DNA of 64,000 bases from DASSUW01 sp963803335 (GCA_963803335.1 CAWDME010000009.1:248001-312000), one strand, 5' to 3'; positions 40,659 to 49,224 are shown, counted from the stretch's first letter. The notes: generated from the sequence alone by a model not told the origin. A program made the numbers and translations.

Positions 40659-41503
40659 CGCGCCCGCGCGAGCCGGGCGACGGCGAGGATCGCCGTGAGC
40701 TGCAGGATCGCCGCGAGCAGCACGAGCCACACCGAGACCGGGTGCGTCAGCAGGCCGCCGATCAGCCCGGGGCTGGCGAGCTCGGCGAGCGCGGCGGCCC
40801 CGATCGGCAGCAGCAGCACGAGCCGGGCCGTGAAGCGCGCCTGGGCCGTGGCCGTCCGCGCCTCGCGCTCGATCCGGTCGGCCGCCTCGAGCGCCGCCGC
40901 CTGTTCGCGCAGCAGGCCGGCGAGGTCGCCGCCCGCATCGCGCTGGAGCAGGATGCCGGCGACGATCGCGTCCCAGGCCGGATCGGCGGCGCGGCGGCGG
41001 AGGCGCTCGAGCACATCGGCCGTCGGATCGCCGAGCGCGAGCGCCTGGGCGGCGGCGCGCAGCTCGTGGCCGGCCGGGCCACTGACCCCGCCCGCGGCGG
41101 CCCCCGCGATCGCCCCGCGAATCGAGTGTCCCGCGCCGACGGCGTCGGCCAGCGCGCGCGCCGCCCCCGCGGCACCGCGGCGCAGCCCGGCGGCGTAGCG
41201 GCGCCGCCGCGCGGTGAGCGCCGCCACGACCAGCGCAGGCCCGGCGACCGCCGCGAAGCCCGCGAGCGCGAGGCCGCCGAGCAGCCAGCCGGCCGCGGCC
41301 AGCACCCCGGTGGCGAGCAGCGCCAATCGCCGCCGCTCGGGCGCCGTCGCCGCCCGGCCCTCACGCCCCGCGCGCACCAGCGGCTCCACCGCGCGGCTGA
41401 GCGCGGCGGCGACCCGCGAGCGCTCGACCGCGGCGAGCGCCTCCCACGCGCCGAGCACGCCGGCCGCCCCGGCGGCGAACGCGAGCACTGCGGCGCGGCT
41501 CAC
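40655..41503 (-). CDS. tadB: Tad secretion inner-membrane protein TadB
   Basis: A 282-residue T2SS F-domain protein. It has N-terminal helices (LLATGVLAAAGWLLGGLALA), a cytoplasmic four-helix block (ARALADAVGAGHSIRGAIAG, AWDAIVAGILLQRDAGGDLA, LLREQAAALEAADRI) and terminal helices (VSVWLVLLAAILQLTAILAV). The start is GTG 41503 in a GTGA overlap with cpaF. It forms the platform with TadC. Confidence 0.87.
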   Translation of the reverse strand: MSRAAVLAFAAGAAGVLGAWEALAAVERSRVAAALSRAVEPLVRAGREGRAATAPERRRLALLATGVLAAAGWLLGGLALAGFAAVAGPALVVAALTARRRRYAAGLRRGAAGAARALADAVGAGHSIRGAIAGAAAGGVSGPAGHELRAAAQALALGDPTADVLERLRRRAADPAWDAIVAGILLQRDAGGDLAGLLREQAAALEAADRIEREARTATAQARFTARLVLLLPIGAAALAELASPGLIGGLLTHPVSVWLVLLAAILQLTAILAVARLARAR

Positions 41504-42708
41504 GCCGCCCCGCGATCCGCGGGGGCACCGGCCGGCCGCGGCACGGGGCCGGCGGCTGCGAGCCGCGCGCTCAAGCCGTCCGTCAAGGCCGCGCGCCAGC
41601 GGCCGCGGCCGCCGCGCCACGCGTACAGCTCGCGCGCCGCCGGGCCGCCCGCGACGCGCACCACCTCGGCGACCTCGATCACGCGCCGTGTGCCGTCAGC
41701 GGCGCGGGCCTGGCAGACGACGAGATCGAACGCGTCGGCGACCTGCTCGCGCAGCGCGGCGTGCGGGAGCCCGACGTCGGCCATCAGCGCGAGCGTCTCG
41801 ACGCGGCGCAGGGCCTCGGTCGGCGTGCCGGCATGAATCGTGCACAGCGAGCCGTCGTGGCCGGTCGACAGCGCGGTCAGCATGTCGAGCGCCTCCGCGC
41901 CGCGGACCTCGCCGACGACGATCCGGTCCGGGCGCATCCGCAGCGCATTGCGCACGAGCCGGCGGATCGTGACCTCTCCCCGGCCCTCGAGGTTCGGCGG
42001 CCGCGCCTCGAGCCGGACCACGTGCGGCTGGCGGAGCCGTAGCTCGGCCGCGTCCTCGATCGTGACCACGCGCTCATCGGCGCCGATGAAGCTCGACAGC
42101 GCGTTCAGCGTCGTCGTCTTGCCCGAGCCGGTGCCGCCGCACACCAGCACGCTCGTGCGGGCGCGCACGGCGCGCGCGAGGAACTTGAGCAGCGGCCGCG
42201 TGAGCGTGCCGTTGGCGAGCAGCTCCTCGGGCGTGAAGCCGCGGCGGCGGAAGCGCCGGATCGTCAGTACGGGCCCGTCGAGCGCCAGCGGCGGGATCAC
42301 GACGTTCACGCGCGAGCCGTCGGGCAGCCGGGCGTCGCACAGCGGCTCCGCCTCGTCGACCCGGCGGCCGAGGGGCGCGAGGATGCGCTCGATCGCGTCG
42401 CGCAACTCGTGCTCGTGCGCGAACCGCACGCCGGTCGGCTCCAGCCGGCCGCCGCGCTCCACCCACACCGGCCCAGTGCCGCACACCATGACCTCGTCCA
42501 CGGCGGAGTCCCGCAGCAGCGGCTCCAGCGGCCCGAGGCCGAACGCCCGCTCGGCGATCCGGGCCGCGAGCTCGGCGCGGGCGCCGGCGTCGAGCACCGC
42601 CGCCTCACGATCCACGAGCGCGCGGATCCGGTCGGTCAGCTCGCCGTCGCCGGGATCGGCGAGCAGGCGCTCGCGCAGGTCGGCGGCGAGCTCGTCGAGA
42701 TCGTGCAT
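41500..42708 (-). CDS. cpaF: Tad pilus assembly/secretion ATPase CpaF (TadA)
   Basis: A 402-residue secretion ATPase. It has the N-terminal domain GLGPLEPLLRDSAVDEVMVC, the RFRRRGFTPEELLANGTL linker, Walker A CGGTGSGKTTTLNAL near residue 190, the Asp box TIEDAAELRL, Walker B MRPDRIVVGEVRGAEALDML and the His box TGHDGSLCTIHAG. It powers pilus assembly. It begins immediately after the cpaB stop (TAGATG). Length is slightly short of CpaF with long N-terminal extensions. Confidence 0.94.
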   Translation of the reverse strand: MHDLDELAADLRERLLADPGDGELTDRIRALVDREAAVLDAGARAELAARIAERAFGLGPLEPLLRDSAVDEVMVCGTGPVWVERGGRLEPTGVRFAHEHELRDAIERILAPLGRRVDEAEPLCDARLPDGSRVNVVIPPLALDGPVLTIRRFRRRGFTPEELLANGTLTRPLLKFLARAVRARTSVLVCGGTGSGKTTTLNALSSFIGADERVVTIEDAAELRLRQPHVVRLEARPPNLEGRGEVTIRRLVRNALRMRPDRIVVGEVRGAEALDMLTALSTGHDGSLCTIHAGTPTEALRRVETLALMADVGLPHAALREQVADAFDLVVCQARAADGTRRVIEVAEVVRVAGGPAARELYAWRGGRGRWRAALTDGLSARLAAAGPVPRPAGAPADRGAA

Positions 42709-43383
42709 CTAGCGGGCCTCCAAGTCGTCGGTGACCACGGCCGTGCCGGTACGCCGGTGGTCGCCGGGCGCGCGCGGGAGCAGCCGGATCTCGCGCGCGA
42801 ACGCGCCCGCGGCGGCGAGGTAGACGGCCTGCCGGACCGTGACGCGCAGCGTGGCGGCGACGCGCGGGCCCTCGTCGTCGCGGCCCGGCGCAGCCCGCGC
42901 CGCGAGCACCTCGACGTCCTCGAGCGCGAGTGCCGTCGCTCCGGCGGCGCCCGACCCGCGCTCGCGGGTGACGAGCACGTCGACGTGCGCGCCCGCGGTC
43001 ACGAGCCGCGGAGAGCCCGTGGCGATCACCTCGGCGGCGCGCTCGCCGCGCTGTACGGCCGGCCCGTCCACCGGGACCTCCAGCAGGTGCTCGCCGACGG
43101 GCGCGCCCGCGGGAACCGGCACCGCGAGGCGGCGGCCGAGCAGCAGCTCCGGCACCGCCGCTGCGCCGGCGGCCGCGTAGCGCTGTGGGACGCGGCGCAG
43201 CGCGAGATCGCCGGCGCCGAGCCGGCGGCCGGGCGAGAGCGGGTGTCGCGCCACGAGCACCTCGACCGGCGCGCCGACCTGCGCGCCGAGCGCCGCCTCC
43301 CGGCGCGCGACGTCGGACGCCGCGAGCGAGCCGAGCACGACCGCGAGGCCGAGCAGCAACGCGGCGCGGCGGCGACGCGTCAT
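42709..43383 (-). CDS. cpaB: Flp pilus assembly protein CpaB (SAF domain)
   Basis: A 224-residue protein: an N-terminal signal/anchor (AALLLGLAVVLGSLAASDVA), then a SAF domain (VEVLVARHPLSPGRRLGAGD, VPAGAPVGEHLLEVP) and a CpaB/RcpC-type beta region (GAHVDVLVTRERGSGAAGAT, LRVTVRQAVYLAAAGAFA). It probably lies at the outer face, guiding the pilus through the envelope. The start is ATG 43383, overlapping the kinase stop by four bases. Confidence 0.85.
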   Translation of the reverse strand: MTRRRRAALLLGLAVVLGSLAASDVARREAALGAQVGAPVEVLVARHPLSPGRRLGAGDLALRRVPQRYAAAGAAAVPELLLGRRLAVPVPAGAPVGEHLLEVPVDGPAVQRGERAAEVIATGSPRLVTAGAHVDVLVTRERGSGAAGATALALEDVEVLAARAAPGRDDEGPRVAATLRVTVRQAVYLAAAGAFAREIRLLPRAPGDHRRTGTAVVTDDLEAR

Positions 43384-44030
43384 GCCGCGGGCAGCTCGAG
43401 AATCACGTGCGCGCCGGCTTCGCGCGGCACCGACGTCACGCGGCCGCCGTGGCGGCGCGCGATCGCCGACGCGATGGCCAGCCCGTGGCCGCGGTGCGAG
43501 CGGCGGCCGCGGGCGGCGGCGACGAGGGCGGTCACGGGCGCCGGGAGGCCCGGCCCGTCGTCGTAGATCTCCACGCGAACGTGGCTGCCGATCGTCGACG
43601 TGCGCACGTGCACGCTGCCGCCGCCATGCTCGAACGCGTTGGCGACGAGGTTGGCGCACGCCTGGGCGATGCGCAGCGGATCGCCGGCCACCCGCGCGCC
43701 CGCCGGCTCCACGGTCAGCGTGCTGCCGTGGCGGGTCGCCAGCGCGCGCCACGCGGGCGCGGCGTCGGCCAGCAGCCGGCCGACGTCGACGCTCTCACGC
43801 GGGCGGTCGCGGCCACTGCCCGCCAGATCGTCGAGCGCGAGCGCGGCTCGCCGCAGCTCGAGGTCGATCGCCTCGACGCGCGCGCTCTGCTCGAGCCCCC
43901 CGAGCGCCAGCCGCGCGACCGCCAGGGGCCCGCGCACCTCGTGTTGCGCGCGTGCCGCCTGCACCACCCGCCGCCGTCCGCGCGCGTGCAGCACGCTGAC
44001 GACGAGGATCCACGCCAGTTGGACGATCAC
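43380..44030 (-). CDS. compact sensor histidine kinase
   Basis: A 216-residue kinase with one N-terminal helix (VIVQLAWILVVSVLHA) and no extracellular sensor. The H-box is ARAQHEVRGPLAVARLALGG with histidine near residue 30. The ATPase domain has the N-box ANLVANAFEHGG, G1 DDGPGLP and G2 GHGLAIASAIARRHGG. The start is GTG 44030, overlapping the response-regulator stop (GTGA). It lies inside an operon with Tad genes and is presumably dedicated to controlling them. With so short a membrane part, the signal may come from another protein. Confidence 0.85.
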   Translation of the reverse strand: MIVQLAWILVVSVLHARGRRRVVQAARAQHEVRGPLAVARLALGGLEQSARVEAIDLELRRAALALDDLAGSGRDRPRESVDVGRLLADAAPAWRALATRHGSTLTVEPAGARVAGDPLRIAQACANLVANAFEHGGGSVHVRTSTIGSHVRVEIYDDGPGLPAPVTALVAAARGRRSHRGHGLAIASAIARRHGGRVTSVPREAGAHVILELPAA

Positions 44031-44779
44031 GCCGCGGCCCGCCTGTGCCCGCCGACGGCGTCGGTCAGCTGCTCCGCGACCGGCCCGTCGACCAGCCGGT
44101 AGCCCACACCCCACACGTTGACCACGAAGCGGTCGCCGTCCACTCCGAGCTTGTTGCGCAGCCGGCAGGCGTGGCTGTCCAAGGTCCGGGTCGTGCCGAG
44201 CGTGCGATATCCCCACACGTCGCGCAACAGCTCCTGCTTCGTCAGTACGCGCGTCGGATCGGCTGCGAGCGCCCGCAGCAGCGCGAACTCCTTCTGCGAG
44301 AGCTCGATCCGCCTGCCGCGCAGCCGGACCTCGCGCCCCGCCGGGTCGAGCTCGAGCTCCCCGATCCGCAGGGAGCCGAGGCCGGGCCGGCGCAGCGTGC
44401 GCCGCAGCACCGCGGCGATCCGCAGCCGTAGCTCGCCGTACGAGAACGGCTTGGCCACGAAGTCGTCAGCGCCGCGCTCGAAGCCGCGGACGCGGTCGTG
44501 ATCGCTCGCGCGCGCGGACAGCACGATCAGCGGCATCGACGGATCGATGCGCGAGGCGACCCCGTCGGCCGCGCGTACGCGCTGCATCAGCTCGAGGCCG
44601 GAGCCGTCCGGGAGCCCGAGGTCGACGATCGCGAGATCCGGCCGGCGGTGCTCGAGCTCGCGCATCCCGTCGCGGACCGTCTCGGCCACGATCGGGTCAT
44701 AGCCGTCCGCCGCCAGGTTGTCGGCCAGGAAGGTGAGGAGGACCGGGTCGTCCTCGACGAGCAAGATGGTCGGCCGCAT
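44027..44779 (-). CDS. OmpR-family response regulator
   Basis: A 250-residue regulator. The receiver domain reads ILLVEDDPVLLTFLADNLAA, with phospho-acceptor aspartate in AIVDLGLPDGSG (about residue 53), PLIVLSARASDHDRVRG and DDFVAKPFSYGEL. The C-terminal winged helix reads IELSQKEFALLRALAADPTR, TKQELLRDVWGY and VNVWGVGYRLVDG. It is the first gene of the six-gene coupled operon (regulator, kinase, cpaB, cpaF, tadB, tadC). Confidence 0.95.
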   Translation of the reverse strand: MRPTILLVEDDPVLLTFLADNLAADGYDPIVAETVRDGMRELEHRRPDLAIVDLGLPDGSGLELMQRVRAADGVASRIDPSMPLIVLSARASDHDRVRGFERGADDFVAKPFSYGELRLRIAAVLRRTLRRPGLGSLRIGELELDPAGREVRLRGRRIELSQKEFALLRALAADPTRVLTKQELLRDVWGYRTLGTTRTLDSHACRLRNKLGVDGDRFVVNVWGVGYRLVDGPVAEQLTDAVGGHRRAAA

Positions 44780-44806
44780 GCCTCACGTAGGCGGCCGCCG
44801 AGAAAT

Positions 44807-44836
44807 TTCGCCCCCCGCGGATCCGCGGGGGGCGAA
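44807..44836 (-). terminator. perfect 30-bp palindrome, probable terminator
   Basis: Arms TTCGCCCCCCGCGGA / TCCGCGGGGGGCGAA are fully complementary with no spacer. It starts ten bases after the stop of the minus-strand secreted-protein gene and is followed on that strand by ATTTCT, so it should end that transcript before the response-regulator operon. Confidence 0.75.
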
Positions 44837-44845
44837 GCGGAGCGG

Positions 44846-45559
44846 CTAGCCGCGGTAGCGCGGATCGACGTACACGTCGTCCATCGCGACGGTGCCGCGC
44901 GACACCGTGAACTTCAGCTGCACGTTGGCCGACTCGCCGGCCTTGACGTGGAAGCGGCCCTGGGCGAGCGACAGCTTGCGGGTGACCTTCCACGCGCCGC
45001 CGCTACGGATGCGACCGGTCTTCTTCGACTTGCCGTCGCCGTCGAGCACCCGCACGCGCAGGACGCCGGCGCCCTTCACCGCGAAGCGGAAGGTGGGGAA
45101 GCCGTGCTCGACGCAGATGGTCGGCGAGGTGGCCGACGCGCCGGCCGCCAGCGACAGCGACTTGGCGCCGAGCGCCGCGCCCAGCTGGATCGGGGAGCTC
45201 TCGCCGGCGACGGTCGCGCCATCGGACAGCGACCAGCCGGCGGCGCCGGCCTCGAAGTCGCCGTCGGGGGCGAGCGTGTACAGGGCGTTGTCGTTGAACG
45301 CGCTGAACACCTTCGCGAACACGCGATCAGGACAGGCCGCGGAGTTCGCGACCGTCGTGGGCGCCGTGACGGCCTGCTGCTTGACCTGGCCGGCGGCGCC
45401 GTTGTCGTCCTTCTTCGCCTGGCCGGGCGGCCCACCTACGGGCGGCTTCGCGAGGGCTGGAGCGGCGATTAACAGGCTCGCGGAGGCGGCGAGGCACGCG
45501 GCCACACGAGCGTTCTTCAGAGTCTTCAAGGGTTTCCTTCCCGGGTGCTGCGACGTCAT
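44846..45559 (-). CDS. secreted protein of unknown function
   Basis: A 237-residue protein with a signal peptide (ACLAASASLLIAAPALAKPP, cut after ALA), a low-complexity linker (about 38-70), then a beta-rich domain (LYTLAPDGDFEAGAAGWSLS, FRFAVKGAGVLRVRVLDGDG, NVQLKFTVSRGTVAMDDVYV) that resembles carbohydrate-binding jelly-roll modules starting 'N/D-G-D-F-E ... W'. Two cysteines flank the domain. It stands alone with its own terminator. The binding role is a guess from the pattern. Confidence 0.65.
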   Translation of the reverse strand: MTSQHPGRKPLKTLKNARVAACLAASASLLIAAPALAKPPVGGPPGQAKKDDNGAAGQVKQQAVTAPTTVANSAACPDRVFAKVFSAFNDNALYTLAPDGDFEAGAAGWSLSDGATVAGESSPIQLGAALGAKSLSLAAGASATSPTICVEHGFPTFRFAVKGAGVLRVRVLDGDGKSKKTGRIRSGGAWKVTRKLSLAQGRFHVKAGESANVQLKFTVSRGTVAMDDVYVDPRYRG

Positions 45560-45688
45560 GTCTTGGCTTGGTCATCGGCATAACGGCGGCGACCGCGAAC
45601 CGAGTGGACAGGTGTCCGATTCCTCAAGGGCACCGGTTACCCGCCGATCTCGGGGGCAGCGAGACGCGCGCCCTCGCTCGCGTTGCCC

Positions 45689-47023
45689 ATGCCCGATTTC
45701 ACGCTGACAGCCGCCACCCAGGACACGGACTTCTCCGCGGAGCGGTCGCGCATGTCCGCTTCCGAGATCAAGGCGGAGATCGTCGTCGCCGCCGCGCTGT
45801 TCATCGCCATCGCCGCGCTGTTCCTGCTCGACCCGCACAGCCGCGACATCGACCCGGCCGCGTTCGTGCTCACCGTCGGCCTGCTGGCGCTCAGCCACGC
45901 GGCGCGCATCGACCTCCCCCACGCATGGACGTCCCCGGTCCAGCTCGCGCTCGTCCCGACCCTGTTCGTGCTCCCCGCCTGGCTGGTGCCGCTCGCGGTG
46001 ATCTGCGCGATCGTCCTGGCCCGCCTGCCCGAGGTGTTCCGGGGCGAGACTCCGCCGGCGCGGCTGCTGCTCGCGCCCGGCAACGCCTGGTTTACCGTCG
46101 GACCCGCCGCCGTGCTCCTCGCGGCCGGCAGCCCGCATCCCGAGGATGTCCCGGTCGCCGTCCTGGTCGCGATGCTCGCCGCTCAGATCGGGATCGACTT
46201 CGTGATGTCGACGATCTTCCTCGCGCTCACCCGTCGCGTCGCGCTACGGGAGCAGATCGAGGAGAGCCTGCACGTCTATGGGATCGACGCCGCGCTCGCG
46301 CCCGTCGGCCTGCTCGCCGCCCTGTCGGTGGACGAGTCGCCGTACTACCTGCTCCTGCTGACCCCGATCTTCGGCATCCTCGCGGTCTTCGCGGGCGAAC
46401 GGCGCACGCGCCTGACGCAGCTCACCGAGCTCAACGGCGCCTACCGCGGCACCGCGCTCGTGCTCGCCGAGGTCGTCGACGCGGACGATGCCTACACGGG
46501 CGAGCACACGCGCGACGTGGTCGCGCTGGCGGTCGCCGTCGCCGAGCGCCTCGGGCTCGACGAGCACCGCCGCCGCAACGTCGAGTTCGGCGCATTGCTG
46601 CACGACGTCGGCAAGGTCGCGATCCCCAAGGAGATCATCAACAAGCCCGGCCCGCTCAATGACGCCGAGTGGGAGATCATGCGCACCCACACGATCGAGG
46701 GTCAGCGGATGCTCGACCGCGTCGGCGGCTTCATGGCCGAGGTCGGCGCGATCGTGCGCGGCTCGCACGAGCGCTGGGACGGCGGCGGCTACCCCGACGG
46801 CCTGGCCGGCGAGCAGACCCCGCTCGAGGCCCGCATCATCAGCGCCTGCGACGCCTACAACGCTATGACCACGACGCGGCCGTACCGGAAGGCGCTCCCC
46901 GTCGCCACCGCGGCGGCCGAGCTCGTCCGCTGTGCCGGCACCCAGTTCGACCCGGCCGTGGTCGAGGCGCTGCTCGGCATCGTCGGCCCGCTCGCGGCCG
47001 ACGAACTGCCCCGCGCCGCGTAG
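45689..47023 (+). CDS. membrane-anchored HD-GYP domain protein
   Basis: About 444 residues: roughly six membrane helices (about 25-250; VVAAALFIAIAALFLLDPHS, YYLLLLTPIFGILAVFAGER), then an HD-GYP phosphodiesterase domain with YTGEHTRDVVALAVAVAERL, GALLHDVGKVAIPKEIINKP near 300, HERWDGGGYPDGLAGE near 365 and SACDAYNAMTTTRPYRKAL. It probably degrades c-di-GMP in response to a membrane signal. Start candidates are ATG 45689 (used), TTG 45683 and ATG 45752. Ten bases separate it from the next gene. Confidence 0.88.
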   Translation: MPDFTLTAATQDTDFSAERSRMSASEIKAEIVVAAALFIAIAALFLLDPHSRDIDPAAFVLTVGLLALSHAARIDLPHAWTSPVQLALVPTLFVLPAWLVPLAVICAIVLARLPEVFRGETPPARLLLAPGNAWFTVGPAAVLLAAGSPHPEDVPVAVLVAMLAAQIGIDFVMSTIFLALTRRVALREQIEESLHVYGIDAALAPVGLLAALSVDESPYYLLLLTPIFGILAVFAGERRTRLTQLTELNGAYRGTALVLAEVVDADDAYTGEHTRDVVALAVAVAERLGLDEHRRRNVEFGALLHDVGKVAIPKEIINKPGPLNDAEWEIMRTHTIEGQRMLDRVGGFMAEVGAIVRGSHERWDGGGYPDGLAGEQTPLEARIISACDAYNAMTTTRPYRKALPVATAAAELVRCAGTQFDPAVVEALLGIVGPLAADELPRAA

Positions 47024-47032
47024 AATTCTCAA

Positions 47033-47434
47033 ATGGCCCGGATCGTCCGGCGCACGGAGGTGAACGAGTGTCGCCAGTGTGCGACCTACTGCGATCGCGT
47101 GATCGCGCCGGCCACCTGCATCGCCGACGACTGCCCGAACCTCTACACGTACGACGATCCGCTGACCGGGCGCCGCTACATGGGCTGCCTACAGCAGGTG
47201 TTCTCGTCCGAGATCGACGTCGAGCTGTTCCGGCAGGCCGAGCGCACCCGCCTCGGCTTCGGCAGCGTCCGCCTGACCAACGCGCCGCTGCGGCGCTGCC
47301 GCTTCACCGTCGAGCAGGCCTACGACGGCCGCGGCCTGGCCGCGTACCACTGCGTCAACAAGAAGTTCTACGACTGGCCGGACGAGGCGCCGGACGCGAT
47401 TAAGGCCTTTGACCTGCGCGATCGCTGCCGCTAG
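47033..47434 (+). CDS. cysteine-rich small protein of unknown function
   Basis: A 133-residue soluble protein. The N-terminal third has cysteines at 13, 16, 20, 29, 34 and 52 (NECRQCATYC...TCIADDC...MGCLQQ), a spacing that suggests a metal site or disulfide knot; further cysteines follow in RRCRFTVEQ, YHCVNKKF and the C terminus. No family is recognised. It follows the HD-GYP gene by ten bases and may be co-transcribed with it. Confidence 0.6.
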   Translation: MARIVRRTEVNECRQCATYCDRVIAPATCIADDCPNLYTYDDPLTGRRYMGCLQQVFSSEIDVELFRQAERTRLGFGSVRLTNAPLRRCRFTVEQAYDGRGLAAYHCVNKKFYDWPDEAPDAIKAFDLRDRCR

Positions 47435-47474
47435 TGGTCTCGGACGAGACCACAGGTGAAAGGTTCGTTTCACC
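47434..47474 (+). terminator. tandem hairpins after the cysteine-rich gene
   Basis: GTGGTCTC-N4-GAGACCAC (47434-47453) is followed at once by GGTGAAA-N6-TTTCACC (47455-47474). The first stem begins on the last base of the stop codon. There is no long T run, so termination is likely but unproven; the pair may instead be an RNA control element for the next gene. Confidence 0.5.
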
Positions 47475-47543
47475 GGAAGCGGCCGAGCAGGACTCGCGCC
47501 TAAGATGCAGACGCCCCGGGCGGGAGACCGGGCCCGAGGAACC

Positions 47544-48008
47544 ATGGACCCGATGCGCCGAGGCAACTACGACTCTGGGCAGGACTACGTACTCGAATAC
47601 GGCGAGTTGCGCTTCACGTTCAACGAGCGCGACTTCTCCGAGCGCGTCGAGCAGGCCGCCCGCAAGCTCGGATTCGTCGGCACGCGGCTCGACCCGACCG
47701 AGCTCGAGGACCTCGTGAACCTCGCCGTCAACGGCGAGATCCAGGATCCGGCTTCGGGCCTCGGCGAGCACGTCAACGACTGCTGGCCGGAGCTGGTCGG
47801 CCCGGCCGAGCGCTCGCTCGTCCACTGGCTGCGCCGCCTCGTCTTCCGCTCCGCCTGGCTCGACCAGCGGGTCAAGGAAGGCGAGCTGGACATCGCCTTC
47901 GACGAGGCCACGCACACGTTCGGCTACGTGCAGCCCGAGCACGACCACGAGCCGATCGAGCTCTCGCCCGAGCCGAACTGGCAGCGCGTCGCCTACAGCC
48001 GGCGCTAG
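47544..48008 (+). CDS. conserved-looking acidic protein of unknown function
   Basis: A 154-residue soluble acidic protein (MDPMRRGNYDSGQDYVLEYG, LRFTFNERDFSERVEQAARK, LVHWLRRLVFRSAWLDQRV). It has no signal peptide or membrane helix and no motif I can name. The start is ATG 47544 with GAGGA just upstream; ATG 47553 is also possible. The stop is ten bases from the convergent rho-like gene. Composition and codon bias look genuine. Confidence 0.6.
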   Translation: MDPMRRGNYDSGQDYVLEYGELRFTFNERDFSERVEQAARKLGFVGTRLDPTELEDLVNLAVNGEIQDPASGLGEHVNDCWPELVGPAERSLVHWLRRLVFRSAWLDQRVKEGELDIAFDEATHTFGYVQPEHDHEPIELSPEPNWQRVAYSRR

Positions 48009-48018
48009 AGCCTGGCTC

Positions 48019-49224
48019 CTAACCCGGTAGCGCTTCGGTGCGGGCCTTGGCGATCGCCTCGGCGCCGGCGTCGCCGACCAGCAGCTCCGGGTGCAGCACG
48101 CCGGAGGCCGCGAGGTCGAGCGCCGGGTAGCGGGCGAGCGCGGTCAGCGTCGCGTCGAGCGTGATGAGCGTCGTCTCCCCGCCGAGCGGCGCCGGGGCCG
48201 TGGCGATCACGGTCAGCGAACCGCCATCGACGATGTTCCGCGCGGCCGCGAGCGCCCGGCGGGCGGCGGCCGGCGGCAGGTACTCGAGCGTGTCGACGAG
48301 CACGACGGCGTCGCCCCCGCGGGCAGCGACGCGGCGGCCCTGCTCGACCGCTTGCTCGACGGCCTGCGCCTGCGCGTCAGCCGACGCGGCGAAGCTCACG
48401 CCGCCGGTCTCCCCCAGCTCCTCCGGGCGGACGCCGGCGAGTACGAGCGAGACCTCGAAGCCCTCGCGCGCGCCGAGCGCCTCGTGCAGCCGTCGGAGCG
48501 CCTCGCTCTTGCCCGACCGCGCGGGACCGGCGATCACGACGCGCGAGCCCTTGCCGAATGGCGTCAGCCACTCGATCGCCTTGAGGGTCGGGTCCTCGGA
48601 CCCGAGCTCGAGGCGCTCGTTCGGGAACGCGACCGGCAGGTCCTCGAAGCGCGTGCCCTCGGCGACCTCGTCGGCCGGGCGGCCGTTGATCGTGTCGACG
48701 CGGACGAGCGACGGGAAGCGCTCGGACCGGCGCGGCGGGCGCAGCGGGCCGCCGATGCGATCGCCGGACACGAGCTCGCAGCGCTTGACCTGCGCGGCAG
48801 AGATGTAGACGTCGTCGTCGGTCGGGTCGGGCGGCGACAGGCGGATGAAGCCGGAGCCGTTGCCGAGCAGCTCGACGACGCCTTCGACGATCTTCTCGCT
48901 GACCGTCTCGCCGCCCTCGTCGTCGCCGGCGTCCTCGTCGGTCGCGCCCTCCTCGGCGCCCGAGCGCGCGCGGCCACGGCCACGCCCGCCGCGACGCCCA
49001 CGGCGCGGCTTGCGCTCGTCGGCGTCCTCGTCGGTCTCGGGCTCGGCCTCAGCCTCGGCATCGGCGGCGCCATCGGCGGCGCCGGACTGGCGGGCCAGGA
49101 TCGCGTCGATCAGGTCGTCGCGGCGCAGGCGCCGAAAGCCGTCGACGCCGAGCTCGTTGGCCAGCAGGTGAAGGTCCGCAAGCGGGCTCTGCTCGAGCTC
49201 GGAGCGGTCAAGTACGGAGGACAT
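48019..49224 (-). CDS. rho: divergent Rho-like transcription factor
   Basis: A 401-residue Rho-family protein. It has a Rho_N/SAP-like helix bundle (LADLHLLANELGVDGFRRL), an Arg/Gly-rich insert (about 72-90), a cold-shock RNA-binding domain (GNGSGFIRLSPP, DDVYISAAQVKRCELVSGD) and a RecA-type ATPase core. The P-loop is GPARSGKSE (about 230). Where Rho has IDERPEEV this has VLAGVRPEEL, losing the acidic pair that includes the catalytic glutamate. Between Walker B (VLVDTLEYLP) and ARNIVDGGSLTVIATA about 25 residues carrying RLARAYN and the Q-loop are missing. It may bind RNA but be a poor or inactive helicase. Confidence 0.82.
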   Translation of the reverse strand: MSSVLDRSELEQSPLADLHLLANELGVDGFRRLRRDDLIDAILARQSGAADGAADAEAEAEPETDEDADERKPRRGRRGGRGRGRARSGAEEGATDEDAGDDEGGETVSEKIVEGVVELLGNGSGFIRLSPPDPTDDDVYISAAQVKRCELVSGDRIGGPLRPPRRSERFPSLVRVDTINGRPADEVAEGTRFEDLPVAFPNERLELGSEDPTLKAIEWLTPFGKGSRVVIAGPARSGKSEALRRLHEALGAREGFEVSLVLAGVRPEELGETGGVSFAASADAQAQAVEQAVEQGRRVAARGGDAVVLVDTLEYLPPAAARRALAAARNIVDGGSLTVIATAPAPLGGETTLITLDATLTALARYPALDLAASGVLHPELLVGDAGAEAIAKARTEALPG

